Notes: generated by a model from the sequence alone, not told the origin. Numbered from the stretch's first letter, positions 1 through 6,918 are shown. The stretch: 7,771 nt of DNA from an uncultured bacterium (GCA_937898165.1 CALDKO010000047.1:1-7771); one strand, 5' to 3'. Translations and numbers: made by a program.

Positions 1-1704
1 TTTTGGTTTGGCCACTTTTCGCATCGGTTGACCTTTTGTCGAAACGTAATAGCGAACAGTTTTGCTGCAAGGTGTTTCTCCGACGTAAATTTGTGCACCA
101 GATGGAGTTTTAAAACGAAGCATGAAATCAAACTTGTTGGTGATACAGCGTAAAGCATCATTAATTTTAACACCTTGAAGTAAAAATAATTCGATGGCTT
201 TAGGGACACACATCATCGAGAAATCTTTATTCCAAACACCATCATAATCTTTTGCTTCAATCGGATACCAATAGGCACCTTTACGTTTGATTTTTCCGTC
301 TGTTGATACGCAAATATAATTGTTAACATCCCGAATAAACATGGACGAATAACTAACTTGTTCCAAGGTAAGACCGGTGTCACGCTCCCAATCTTTCTTT
401 TCAATATCGAACAGGTAAGTGTTCCGACGAGGTAATCGAACTGTAATGCCGTCCGTGTTGGCTTGAATAATATCCAAACCTGGAATGAACGAAAGGGCTT
501 CCACAAGCTGCAATATTTGTAACTGTCCATTAACTGTCACCTGCTTTGGGTATCTTGGGTCGTAAAAACAACTAAAAGGATTATCTGAATTTCCGTAAAC
601 TCCGTTACCTGCGAGTTTTAAAACGGCGTTCATCACAGTTCCTTTTTTATATTGGGCACGATCCAATTGTAATTGTTTATATGCTAGAACGAAATCTTGG
701 CCGAGATGCTCAGGATAAAAACCGTTAGCCACAGCCACAGCAGGGTACATACCAGCAACATCAATATCAATAATAGTGAACTGATCATCAGATTTAAAAA
801 TTTTATTTTCAACTGACGCATGAACGCCTCCGACTCCAAAGAAAAAGTCGATACCTGCAAGCCTAGCCTGTAAACTCGGCTGAGGAATGTCACCTTTGAC
901 GACTGATTTTTGTTCTTTGAACCATTGTAAAACCGCATCATATTCTTCCGATCTGAATTGAATTTTTGGTAAAATAATATCTTTAAAATAAATTATATCG
1001 CGAATCGTTTGTCGTGGTGTGTTTCCAGAAACGTAACACTTTGCACGACCAAGTCGTTTAACAAAATATTCAGTTCCAATTTTAACATCAGAATAATTTA
1101 AAACATCACCTGTTAAAGTACCTGTGTGAATTAGCTCTTTTCGGAAGTCGATTAAATGTATACATTTTTCTAAAAACTTTTCAGTTTCTAAAATATCGTG
1201 AATACCGTATTTGATCAGGTTGTCCATTTGCTCTGAAGTTAAATCAATATCTGGATCGTAAGGTAAATCTTCAACGGACTCAGAGCGCATCGCAACTTGT
1301 AACGCTTTTAATGACGTTCGCTTGTTGTTGTTGTCGAAGTGATTAATTTTAATTAAGTCAATTTGCGGAATGATTCTTTCGCGATAAGGAATGTTGAATT
1401 GATTCACGCCGTATTGTTGGCTTCCAATAATCTGTTTACAGAGCTGGTAAGCTGTATCGTAAGTGAAAGTGTAAGGCTCATTCAAAAGTTTATGAATGAT
1501 GGGATAGTCGAAGCCGACGTTGTTGTAACCAACCATTTCGGCTCCACTATTTTGAAGATACGAAAGCCAGCTCAGCAATTCGCTTCGCTGGTTTTTTCGT
1601 GGACTCATTTCGAAAGTCTGTACACGAGGATCACCTTTAAATTTTCCATTGAAAACAAAACAATTTTTCATCGTTTCAAGGTCGAACACATAATACAAAC
1701 TCAT
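1..1704 (-). CDS. Family B DNA polymerase with 3'-5' exonuclease (C-terminus cut by window edge)
   Basis: This is the phage replicative DNA polymerase; 568 residues are visible and the frame is open to base 1, so the C-terminus lies outside the window. The N-terminal proofreading domain shows Exo I (FDLET, D8 and E10), Exo II (YNNVGFD, N61/N62 and D66) and Exo III (YGIHD, Y166 and D170). The polymerase domain shows motif A as DVAGMYP (catalytic D315), motif B as KLAGNGVYG (K363 to G371), and motif C as NTDG (N416, D418). The order exonuclease, A, B, C is that of family B. Motif C has Asn where cellular members have the first Asp of DTD, but the essential second Asp is kept. The ATG at 1704 is preceded by AAAGGA (1712-1717) with a 7-base spacer and overlaps the HNH stop as ATGA. 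It is the last visible gene of the leftward operon. Whether it is protein-primed cannot be decided here. Confidence 0.93.
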   Translation of the reverse strand, partial: MSLYYVFDLETMKNCFVFNGKFKGDPRVQTFEMSPRKNQRSELLSWLSYLQNSGAEMVGYNNVGFDYPIIHKLLNEPYTFTYDTAYQLCKQIIGSQQYGVNQFNIPYRERIIPQIDLIKINHFDNNNKRTSLKALQVAMRSESVEDLPYDPDIDLTSEQMDNLIKYGIHDILETEKFLEKCIHLIDFRKELIHTGTLTGDVLNYSDVKIGTEYFVKRLGRAKCYVSGNTPRQTIRDIIYFKDIILPKIQFRSEEYDAVLQWFKEQKSVVKGDIPQPSLQARLAGIDFFFGVGGVHASVENKIFKSDDQFTIIDIDVAGMYPAVAVANGFYPEHLGQDFVLAYKQLQLDRAQYKKGTVMNAVLKLAGNGVYGNSDNPFSCFYDPRYPKQVTVNGQLQILQLVEALSFIPGLDIIQANTDGITVRLPRRNTYLFDIEKKDWERDTGLTLEQVSYSSMFIRDVNNYICVSTDGKIKRKGAYWYPIEAKDYDGVWNKDFSMMCVPKAIELFLLQGVKINDALRCITNKFDFMLRFKTPSGAQIYVGETPCSKTVRYYVSTKGQPMRKVAKPK

Positions 1705-2135
1705 CTATTTTTCCTTTTGTGATAGCGCTCCAATGATTTTGCATTTCTGCACTTTCTACAAAGTCTCAATCCGCTTTTTCGCATTATGGTGTTTTCATTA
1801 TCGAACTCGTGTCCTCTTTTACAATGAGTCAAATTCATATTTGGTGTAATTGTTCTACCTTTTTTAGCACGATCTTTATTGTTAGTGTCACGAGTACCAA
1901 GAAATAAATGATCCGGATTTACACAAGGTGGATTATCACACTTGTGTAAAACACATACTGATTTCGGAATGGGGAGATTATACAAAATATAAGAAACACG
2001 ATGAACTAACGTTTCACCTAACATCATAAATCTACCGTAACCTTGAGGGGTACGATGACCTGTCCACTCCCAACAACCGCTGGGAGTGAAATTGATTTTA
2101 GATTTGAATCGCTCAATCGCCGTGCTTTCCTTCAT
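1701..2135 (-). CDS. Free-standing HNH endonuclease (putative homing endonuclease)
   Basis: This 144-residue protein has the layout of phage HNH homing endonucleases. There is an N-terminal CWEWTG...GYGR segment (residues 21-35) and H45. The HNH core is LHKCDNPPCVNPDHL (residues 63-77), with H64, C66, C71, N73 and H76 as likely catalytic or metal-binding residues. It is followed by a GTRDTNNKDRAKKGR-type segment (80-94). A second cysteine/histidine group, C105-x3-H109 and C126-x2-C129, looks like an extra zinc-binding DNA-recognition knuckle, and the end is basic. The start shares one base with the SSB stop (TAATG), and the stop overlaps the polymerase start (ATGA), so the gene fills the junction without an intron. 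An AGGA lies upstream, inside the end of the SSB gene. Such genes usually nick or cut a nearby allele that lacks them. No intron or intein boundary was seen in the neighbours. Confidence 0.9.
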   Translation of the reverse strand: MKESTAIERFKSKINFTPSGCWEWTGHRTPQGYGRFMMLGETLVHRVSYILYNLPIPKSVCVLHKCDNPPCVNPDHLFLGTRDTNNKDRAKKGRTITPNMNLTHCKRGHEFDNENTIMRKSGLRLCRKCRNAKSLERYHKRKNR

Positions 2136-3148
2136 TATTGTTGTCCTGGCATTGGAATTCCGTTACCAGGGTTTCCCTGAGCAGGGGGAACAAACGTCGG
2201 AGCCGATCCAGGCGAAAAAGGAATCGCAGCAGGGGCACCTGGCGATACGTTTCCCTGAGCATTTACCATTTGCGGCTGAAACTGTTGTGCATAATTATGC
2301 ACGGGTTGTTGCGGCTGCTGCTGTTGGAACTGTTGCGGTAATACTCCGTGGTGCGGAGTGATCGGTGCTTGCGGCTGCATCGGCGATTGCATTGGTGGCT
2401 GACCATAACCTGGAGCTGGTTGTTGTTGCTGATACTGTTGTGGTTGCTGAGGCTGAGCTTGTTGTCCATAGTCACCTTGTGGTGTTTGAAATCCAGTAGG
2501 AGCCAATGGTACCGCACTTCCACCTGGAGGAATTGGTGGCGCTTGATTTCCAAATACTGTCATTGGATCTGGAGTATTAATAATTTCTTTACCATAAGCC
2601 AAGAATTGAATCATTCCAGGGTTAACGTAAATCCCTGCTTTTTGTTGTCCAACTGCAGGGTGAGCTTTAATATTTAATTGAACGTTAACATAATCACCGC
2701 ACTTGATACCTTCAGTGATTTGAATATTTGTTCCACCTTCCCAACGATAAAATTTAGGTTGAATATTTGTAGTACAAGCCAAAACGATACATCCAGCGTA
2801 ACCTTCGCGATTTGCAAATGAAATACCTTTGTCGTCGATTCCGTCACCGTCTTTAAATTTCATAGCGAAAGATGGTGGAATTTGGCGTGATGGAAAAAGT
2901 GTAAAAGCTTCTTCGTGCATTGCTGCCCAAACTTCACCGGGTTGACCAGCTCCAGTTTGTTGAAGTGCTGATTTTGGGATTGCAAGACCAAATCCCCATT
3001 CTATTTTTTGTTGTCCTGTTTTCGGATCAATTACCGCTTGCTTGGTGTTGAAGTCTCTCTTAGGTTGCCCTTTAAAAAGATTTCCTTTTACCCAAACGAT
3101 GCGGCCTTGACACATAACGGTGCGACCTTTGTTTGCATTTAAACTCAT
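2135..3148 (-). CDS. Phage single-stranded DNA-binding protein with long Gln/Pro-rich tail
   Basis: It probably coats ssDNA during phage replication and recombination. Residues 1 to about 192 form the conserved part. They include CQGRIVWVKG (13-22), WGFGLAIPK (51-59), GEVWAAMHEEAF (71-82), FPSRQIPPSFAMKFKDGDG (85-103), REGYAGC (114-120), GIKCGDYVNVQ (147-157), IKAHPAVG (160-167) and GKEIINTP (186-193). I recognise this pattern from phage SSB-like proteins placed beside nucleases and polymerases; it may belong to the DUF2815-type group, but I cannot confirm the family name. Residues 193-337 are low complexity, rich in Q, P, A and G, and end MPGQQ with no acidic tip. AAGGAG (3156-3161) lies 7 bases before the ATG, which overlaps the nuclease stop as ATGA. 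The function is inferred from family pattern and context, not from a visible catalytic motif. Confidence 0.82.
   Translation of the reverse strand: MSLNANKGRTVMCQGRIVWVKGNLFKGQPKRDFNTKQAVIDPKTGQQKIEWGFGLAIPKSALQQTGAGQPGEVWAAMHEEAFTLFPSRQIPPSFAMKFKDGDGIDDKGISFANREGYAGCIVLACTTNIQPKFYRWEGGTNIQITEGIKCGDYVNVQLNIKAHPAVGQQKAGIYVNPGMIQFLAYGKEIINTPDPMTVFGNQAPPIPPGGSAVPLAPTGFQTPQGDYGQQAQPQQPQQYQQQQPAPGYGQPPMQSPMQPQAPITPHHGVLPQQFQQQQPQQPVHNYAQQFQPQMVNAQGNVSPGAPAAIPFSPGSAPTFVPPAQGNPGNGIPMPGQQ
2138..2572 (-). repeat. Low-complexity Gln/Pro-rich coding tract (SSB tail)
   Basis: This stretch encodes SSB residues 193-337, an apparently disordered tail. The Gln codon runs are densest around residues 228-285, where the plus strand shows runs of TTG, GTT and CTG triplets. 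The bias gives long but meaningless open frames on other frames and both strands. Such triplet-rich DNA is prone to length change by slippage, so tail length may differ between related phages. Confidence 0.75.
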
Positions 3149-4260
3149 AGAGTTACTCCTTCTTTTGGTTTCCCAAATATTTTATTTGCTTCTTCTGTTG
3201 AATCTTTTCTAACTAATTTATTTCCTAAAAATGGTCTGTTCACATACTCTTTAACAAGTTCTTTTGGAATCCCTAATTTTTCAACTTTCGCAGGACTTAA
3301 CATCACTTCTTCAGTTACTTTTTTTCCAGTTAAAGTCTCAAGAACTTTTGGTGATACGAAAGGTTTCCAAATTCTATTTCCGTAACTTTCTTCAGTCGTC
3401 CAACCTGGAATTAACTTCGCATTTTGTAAACGATCAAGGGCTAACTGCTTTAAAGAATCTTGTTTAATTTTTAAAATCTCTGACACTCTATCAAATAAAG
3501 CCAATTGTTCTGCTATCGTTTTTTCATCAATTTCATCTTGCTTAAACTCATTTAAAATAAATTCCACGCCTTGATATACAGCTTTACCAATTGCCGGACA
3601 AACTGCAGCGGCAGGGCAGTATTTACATTGTGGACCTGTGACAAGTGCGTTGTAACCACTAGCAATTGCCTTCATTCGCTGTTCGATTTCATCTTTGTAA
3701 ACCATCAATTCCATTGGGGAAATTTCCCACGTTCTAGTTGTACCGTCTTCGTGGTGTGGACGAGGTTGATGAATACGCATTACGATCGAAACAAAATTTG
3801 TATTTAACTGCAAATATCTACCAATCGCATAAGCTAACAATTGCCAATTCTTTTTAACTTCAACGTGACCAAAACCGTATTTCAAATCATCAATGTAAAG
3901 TTTTCCGTCTCGAATAAAACTTATATCATAAGATCCACGAATCCAAATGCCCGACTGTGTTTGCCAGTCTATACGATTTTCACAAGTGATTTCGCTTTGT
4001 TGTTGTGAACCAGTGTTGTCGATAATTTTTTTAACTTCGTCAGTGTAAAAGTGCATGTCATTGTCGAATGGTCTTCCATTGCGAGAAAGGAAGGGAATAT
4101 TCTGACCTGTCAATTTACGCTCTAAAAGTTCACCTGCAGCCGTACCTTCCTCGGCAGCATCATTGGTAGGCTGAGGTGGCAGGTTTTCAAAGAAAAGATA
4201 ACCAGCGCAATTCATTGGGCGATAAAGTTGGGAACATCGAATTTCAGTTATTTTTTTCAT
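3145..4260 (-). CDS. PD-(D/E)XK nuclease, Cas4/RecB-like (DUF2800-type)
   Basis: This 371-residue protein is probably a DNA exonuclease that processes ends for recombination or host DNA breakdown. Visible nuclease signals are EEGTAAGELLE (37-47, the helix that usually carries a conserved acid), RGSYD (108-112, D112), IDDLK (123-127, with D125-x-K127 as the acid-x-lysine pair) and Q140-x3-Y144 in NWQLLAY, the QxxxY motif of the RecB/Cas4 group. CKYCPAAAVC (212-221) gives C-x2-C-x5-C. With an N-terminal cysteine (C9 or C18) this matches the four-cysteine 4Fe-4S arrangement of Cas4/AddB nucleases. The start shares a base with the preceding stop (TAATG), and the end overlaps the SSB start (ATGA), so the nuclease and SSB are tightly coupled. 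Only a weak purine run precedes the start. The nuclease fold is well supported; cluster binding is inferred. Confidence 0.87.
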   Translation of the reverse strand: MKKITEIRCSQLYRPMNCAGYLFFENLPPQPTNDAAEEGTAAGELLERKLTGQNIPFLSRNGRPFDNDMHFYTDEVKKIIDNTGSQQQSEITCENRIDWQTQSGIWIRGSYDISFIRDGKLYIDDLKYGFGHVEVKKNWQLLAYAIGRYLQLNTNFVSIVMRIHQPRPHHEDGTTRTWEISPMELMVYKDEIEQRMKAIASGYNALVTGPQCKYCPAAAVCPAIGKAVYQGVEFILNEFKQDEIDEKTIAEQLALFDRVSEILKIKQDSLKQLALDRLQNAKLIPGWTTEESYGNRIWKPFVSPKVLETLTGKKVTEEVMLSPAKVEKLGIPKELVKEYVNRPFLGNKLVRKDSTEEANKIFGKPKEGVTL

Positions 4261-5045
4261 TAATCAACCGCCGTAATAAATCCGCATTTAGCAAAAGTTT
4301 CATAAAGTTCTTGAGTTTGTTTTCCACTCTTACGAACGTTCCAAATTTCTTTAATTCCAAAATAAGTTTTCAACTGCTCAATATAATCTTGCGTGATTTT
4401 ACCTTGATTGATTAGGTCAGCAATGATCGACATTAAATGTTCTGAAAATGAAGCGCAAGTGTGAGCCGGTTTACCGACTGTTGGAATTGGAATTGCGTCG
4501 TATTTTTTTTCTTCTAGAAGTGATGCGGGAGAGGCAGTCTGTTGAGGAGTAGCAACAGGTTGTTGAACAGTTTGCACTTCTTTTGGAATTTCAACTGCTA
4601 CAGTAGGAGGTGGAGGTGGTGGAATTACGACGGGATCATTCGGAGTGGTAATTTCTTTAGTTACTTTTTCAAAAACTTCTGGTTCTAAATTTTTCTTTAA
4701 ACGCCATAGACCATTTTTCAATTTTGTTTTGGCATCGGAATGAATACGTGGATCGTGGGGCATACCAGCAGAATCTAACTCCACACCAGGATTCACCGGA
4801 GCTATCGGCGTGTTATTGTGCGGAGCAGTTTCTACAAAAGGTATGGTCATCATTTCTTTTTTTGCTTCAGTCGCAATAATTTTATCTACAGGTTCCAATT
4901 TTTCAAATGCTTGATTTAATATTTCATCAACTTTTTTATCATCTATTCTAACAACTGTTTCATTTTTCAAAGTATCTAAAGCAAATTCTTTTTTCATCAA
5001 ATTAAATTCAGTTAGTGTTTCAGCTTCAATTGTAAATTTGTACAT
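4260..5045 (-). CDS. Phage protein of unknown function with RIHS-type motif and proline hinge
   Basis: First gene of the leftward operon, 261 residues. No enzyme motif is visible. Residues 1-66 are charged and probably helical. Residues 89-117 carry ELDSAGMPHDPRIHS followed by K-rich NGLWRLKK, a short module I have seen in many phage proteins encoded near SSB and recombination genes (usual form: LD..G.PWD.RIHS...K...G.WR.KRG). A six-proline run (142-147) and a P/Q/T-rich linker (138-175) separate it from a C-terminal helical segment (196-260). Linkers and the basic module suggest an adaptor or DNA-associated scaffold, but that is inference. The ATG has AAAAGGA (5054-5060) at 8 bases. The stop shares a base with the nuclease start, so translation is probably coupled. 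There is no signal peptide or membrane segment. Confidence 0.85.
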   Translation of the reverse strand: MYKFTIEAETLTEFNLMKKEFALDTLKNETVVRIDDKKVDEILNQAFEKLEPVDKIIATEAKKEMMTIPFVETAPHNNTPIAPVNPGVELDSAGMPHDPRIHSDAKTKLKNGLWRLKKNLEPEVFEKVTKEITTPNDPVVIPPPPPPTVAVEIPKEVQTVQQPVATPQQTASPASLLEEKKYDAIPIPTVGKPAHTCASFSEHLMSIIADLINQGKITQDYIEQLKTYFGIKEIWNVRKSGKQTQELYETFAKCGFITAVD

Positions 5046-5069
5046 ATTGTTTTTCCTTTTGGGTTATAA

Positions 5070-5097
5070 TTTATAAGTTATATCTTTTAAGTTTCAA
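5070..5097 (-). promoter_or_regulatory. Candidate sigma70-type promoter for the leftward replication operon
   Basis: On the minus strand TTGAAA (5097-5092) is a -35 box with 5 of 6 consensus bases. It is followed after 16 bases by TATAAA (5075-5070), a -10 box also with 5 of 6. Transcription would start around 5063, about 18 bases before the first ATG, leaving room for the AAAAGGA site. The region is A+T-rich, so chance matches are possible, but geometry and distance fit well. Confidence 0.5.
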
Positions 5098-5125
5098 CAA
5101 TTAATTAAATAAATAAAGCAAGCGC

Positions 5126-5183
5126 GTCAATTTGAAAACGTTGACAAAGATATTTTAATTAATCAATCATCGTCAAATGTCAA
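5126..5183. repeat. Cluster of four GTCAA/TTGAC motifs (candidate operator)
   Basis: GTCAA occurs at 5126-5130, 5172-5176 and 5179-5183, and its complement TTGAC at 5141-5145. The first and the complement form an inverted repeat GTCAA-N10-TTGAC overlapping the TTGACA box. The last two copies are tandem with a 7-base period across the helicase start codon. Two copies are extended to CGTCAA (5125 and 5171). Placement over the -35 box and the start site is what a repressor site would need, but no regulator gene is visible and the motif is short. Confidence 0.35.
5141..5170 (+). promoter_or_regulatory. Candidate promoter for the rightward helicase operon (possibly leaderless)
   Basis: TTGACA (5141-5146) is a perfect -35 box. 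The best spaced -10 is AATCAT (5165-5170, 4 of 6 matches, 18-base spacer), which would put the start of transcription at about 5177, the helicase ATG itself. No Shine-Dalgarno sequence is visible in the 20 bases before that ATG, which fits a leaderless message. The weak -10 lowers confidence; it may need an activator, or the true promoter may lie elsewhere. Confidence 0.35.
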
Positions 5184-6835
5184 AAAAACAGCTGCGAGAT
5201 TACCAAATAAAAATGAAGGCCCAGGTTTATGAAAAATGGAACGAGGGTTTTAAAAACGTTCTATTAGTTTTGCCGACCGGAATGGGGAAAACTCGCACAT
5301 TTGTAGATATTGCAATCGACAAAGCGTTAAATCAAAAACTCAATACAGCGATCATGGTTCACCGCAAAGAGTTAGTCCAACAAATCAGTTTAACTTTATC
5401 AGAACATGGAATTAATCACAATATTATAGCACCAAACAAAGTCATTCAGGGAATTGTTGCAGCTCAAAGATTAGAATATCAAAAAGCTTTTTATCAGTAC
5501 AACGCTCCGATTTCTGTGATTTCTGTCGACACCTTAAATGCTCGAATTTTAAGACATGAGCAATGGGCAAAGTCGATTCGATTGTGGATAACTGATGAGG
5601 CTGCACATTTATTAAAAGAAAATAAATGGGGACGAGCTGTAAAATATTTTCAAAACTGTATTGGTTTAGGTGTGACTGCCACTCCAGAAAGACTTGATAA
5701 GCGTGGTTTGGGCTCACACGTTGACGGTGTTTTCGATGTCATGGTTCAAGGTCCTCCGACAAAGTGGGGAATTCAAAACGGTTATCTTTGTAAATACAAA
5801 CTTGCAATGCCAGAGAGTGATTACGAAAGTCACTTAAAAGCTGCAGCTTCTGATTCAGATTTCTCAAAAGAAGCGATGATCGAAGCTGCGCAGCAGTCGA
5901 CAATTATTGGTGACGTTCTAACTAATTATCAAAAACTTGCAAACGAAAAACAGGCCATCATTTTCGCATCAGATATTGGTTCTGGTCACAAAATGCAGGA
6001 AAAATTTATCGCCGCCGGTATCACAGCCAAATTACTCACAGGTGAAACTCAAGATGGTGAGCGATTACAAGCGCTTATTGATTATCGAAATAAAAAAATC
6101 AGAGTGTTAATCAATGTCGATTTGTTCGACGAAGGATTAGACGTACCAGGTATCGAATGCGTGATTATGGCTCGTCCTACAATGAGCTTAGGGAAATATT
6201 TACAAATGATCGGTCGTGGTTTGCGACCAGCACCTGGAAAAGATTTTCTAATTTTAATTGATCACGTAGGTAATTGGCGTCGTCACGGATTACCAGATAA
6301 TATTAGAACGTGGTCTTTAGATCGAGTTAAAAAACGTAAAGTAAAATTAAATTTAATTCGCATTTGTAAAAACACCGCTTGTAACCTACCTTTTGATCGC
6401 ATTTTAACAGAGTGTCCGTACTGCGGTGAGAAAGATGCGCCACGAAAACCAGGTGACGGCGGTGGAAGACCATCACCTCGCGAAGTCGACGGGGATTTAA
6501 TGTTATTAGATCCGGAAACAATTCGTCAAATGGAAGCGAACACTCACCTTGAAGAACCAAATAGTGTTGCAGCTCGTGTTGGTGCTGTTGCCGGTCGTGG
6601 CGCTGCAGAACAGGCTGCGCTTCGACAAATCGAACGCATAAATATGCAACGTCAGCTCAGCGAAGTTATAGCTTTGTGGGCTGGAGCACTTCGACGCAAC
6701 GGGTGGACAGATCGAACGATTCACAAACAATTTTATTTAGATCACGATATGACAATAACCGATGCACTTGCGCAACCACGCGCAGAAATGGAAAGAACAA
6801 TGGAAGAAGTCCAATATAAAACGAGGTATTTATGA
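5177..6835 (+). CDS. Superfamily 2 DEAD/DEAH-box helicase with C-terminal zinc ribbon
   Basis: This 552-residue ATP-dependent helicase or translocase probably remodels DNA during phage replication or recombination. In order it shows LRDYQ (6-10, Q-motif-like), Walker A PTGMGKT (33-39), motif Ia around VHRKELV (61-67), Walker B DEAAH (140-144), motif III TAT (167-169), motif IV IIFASD (261-266), motif V around DEGLDVPGIE (318-327) and motif VI QMIGRGLRP (343-351, with R347 and R350 as likely arginine fingers). After the two RecA-like domains, C397, C402, C413 and C416 form a zinc ribbon. Then come a Gly/Pro linker (421-435) and a helical tail to 552. The start is chosen because LRDYQ begins at residue 6; no Shine-Dalgarno is visible. 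The stop overlaps the next ATG (ATGA). All catalytic motifs look intact. Confidence 0.95.
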   Translation: MSKKQLRDYQIKMKAQVYEKWNEGFKNVLLVLPTGMGKTRTFVDIAIDKALNQKLNTAIMVHRKELVQQISLTLSEHGINHNIIAPNKVIQGIVAAQRLEYQKAFYQYNAPISVISVDTLNARILRHEQWAKSIRLWITDEAAHLLKENKWGRAVKYFQNCIGLGVTATPERLDKRGLGSHVDGVFDVMVQGPPTKWGIQNGYLCKYKLAMPESDYESHLKAAASDSDFSKEAMIEAAQQSTIIGDVLTNYQKLANEKQAIIFASDIGSGHKMQEKFIAAGITAKLLTGETQDGERLQALIDYRNKKIRVLINVDLFDEGLDVPGIECVIMARPTMSLGKYLQMIGRGLRPAPGKDFLILIDHVGNWRRHGLPDNIRTWSLDRVKKRKVKLNLIRICKNTACNLPFDRILTECPYCGEKDAPRKPGDGGGRPSPREVDGDLMLLDPETIRQMEANTHLEEPNSVAARVGAVAGRGAAEQAALRQIERINMQRQLSEVIALWAGALRRNGWTDRTIHKQFYLDHDMTITDALAQPRAEMERTMEEVQYKTRYL

Positions 6836-6918
6836 TCGCTAAATCAATTCCAACTAAAGGGGTTTATTTCTACATTGCGGTCGTAATAGTACTAATTACT
6901 ATTGGGGTGTTGATATGA
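6832..6918 (+). CDS. 28-residue single-pass membrane peptide
   Basis: The peptide MIAKSIPTKG is followed by a wholly hydrophobic stretch (about residues 11-28, VYFYIAVVIVLITIGVLI) that could span a membrane once, with the short basic N-terminus inside. It has no known family that I recognise. Its support is positional: its ATG overlaps the helicase stop (ATGA), its TGA overlaps the next start (again ATGA), and GAGG at 6823-6826 lies 5 bases upstream. Without it there would be an 80-base gap in an otherwise gapless operon. Roles seen for such peptides in phages include membrane anchoring, holin-like and anti-host effects; none can be chosen from sequence. Confidence 0.65.
   Translation: MIAKSIPTKGVYFYIAVVIVLITIGVLI

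Larger units (their letters stand above)
5046..5176. promoter_or_regulatory. Divergent intergenic control region
   Basis: These 131 very A+T-rich bases separate the two oppositely transcribed operons and hold no gene. They contain the SD site of the leftward operon (5054-5060), candidate promoters in both directions, and repeated GTCAA motifs (listed separately). All transcription of the two visible operons probably starts here, so it is a natural switch point. No terminator hairpin was seen. Confidence 0.7.

Noticed and set aside
213..941. Two minus-strand open frames inside the polymerase region
   Set aside because: They are in the wrong phase relative to the frame carrying polymerase motifs A, B and C, which is open from 1704 to 1.
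1363..1722. Open frame of 119 codons on the plus strand
   Set aside because: It is antisense to the polymerase exonuclease domain, whose Exo I and Exo II motifs are intact in the other strand; no ribosome-binding site or family pattern supports it.
2240..2480. Possible tandem repeat or CRISPR-like array
   Set aside because: The repetition is of single triplets coding Gln, with no constant repeat unit or spacer structure. The Cas4-like nuclease and helicase nearby are phage replication genes, not a CRISPR locus.
2086..2677. Several open frames on both strands opposite or out of phase with the SSB tail
   Set aside because: They are produced by the low-complexity Gln/Pro codon runs; the translations are biased Leu/Arg/Ser strings with no motif.
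5065..5070. Perfect TATAAT on the plus strand
   Set aside because: No -35 box lies at a suitable distance upstream (the bases there are inside the leftward gene), and the next plus-strand gene starts over 100 bases away; a chance match in A+T-rich DNA is more likely.
5442..5717. Minus-strand open frame within the helicase
   Set aside because: It is antisense to the Walker B region of an intact helicase, with no ribosome-binding site or recognisable protein pattern.
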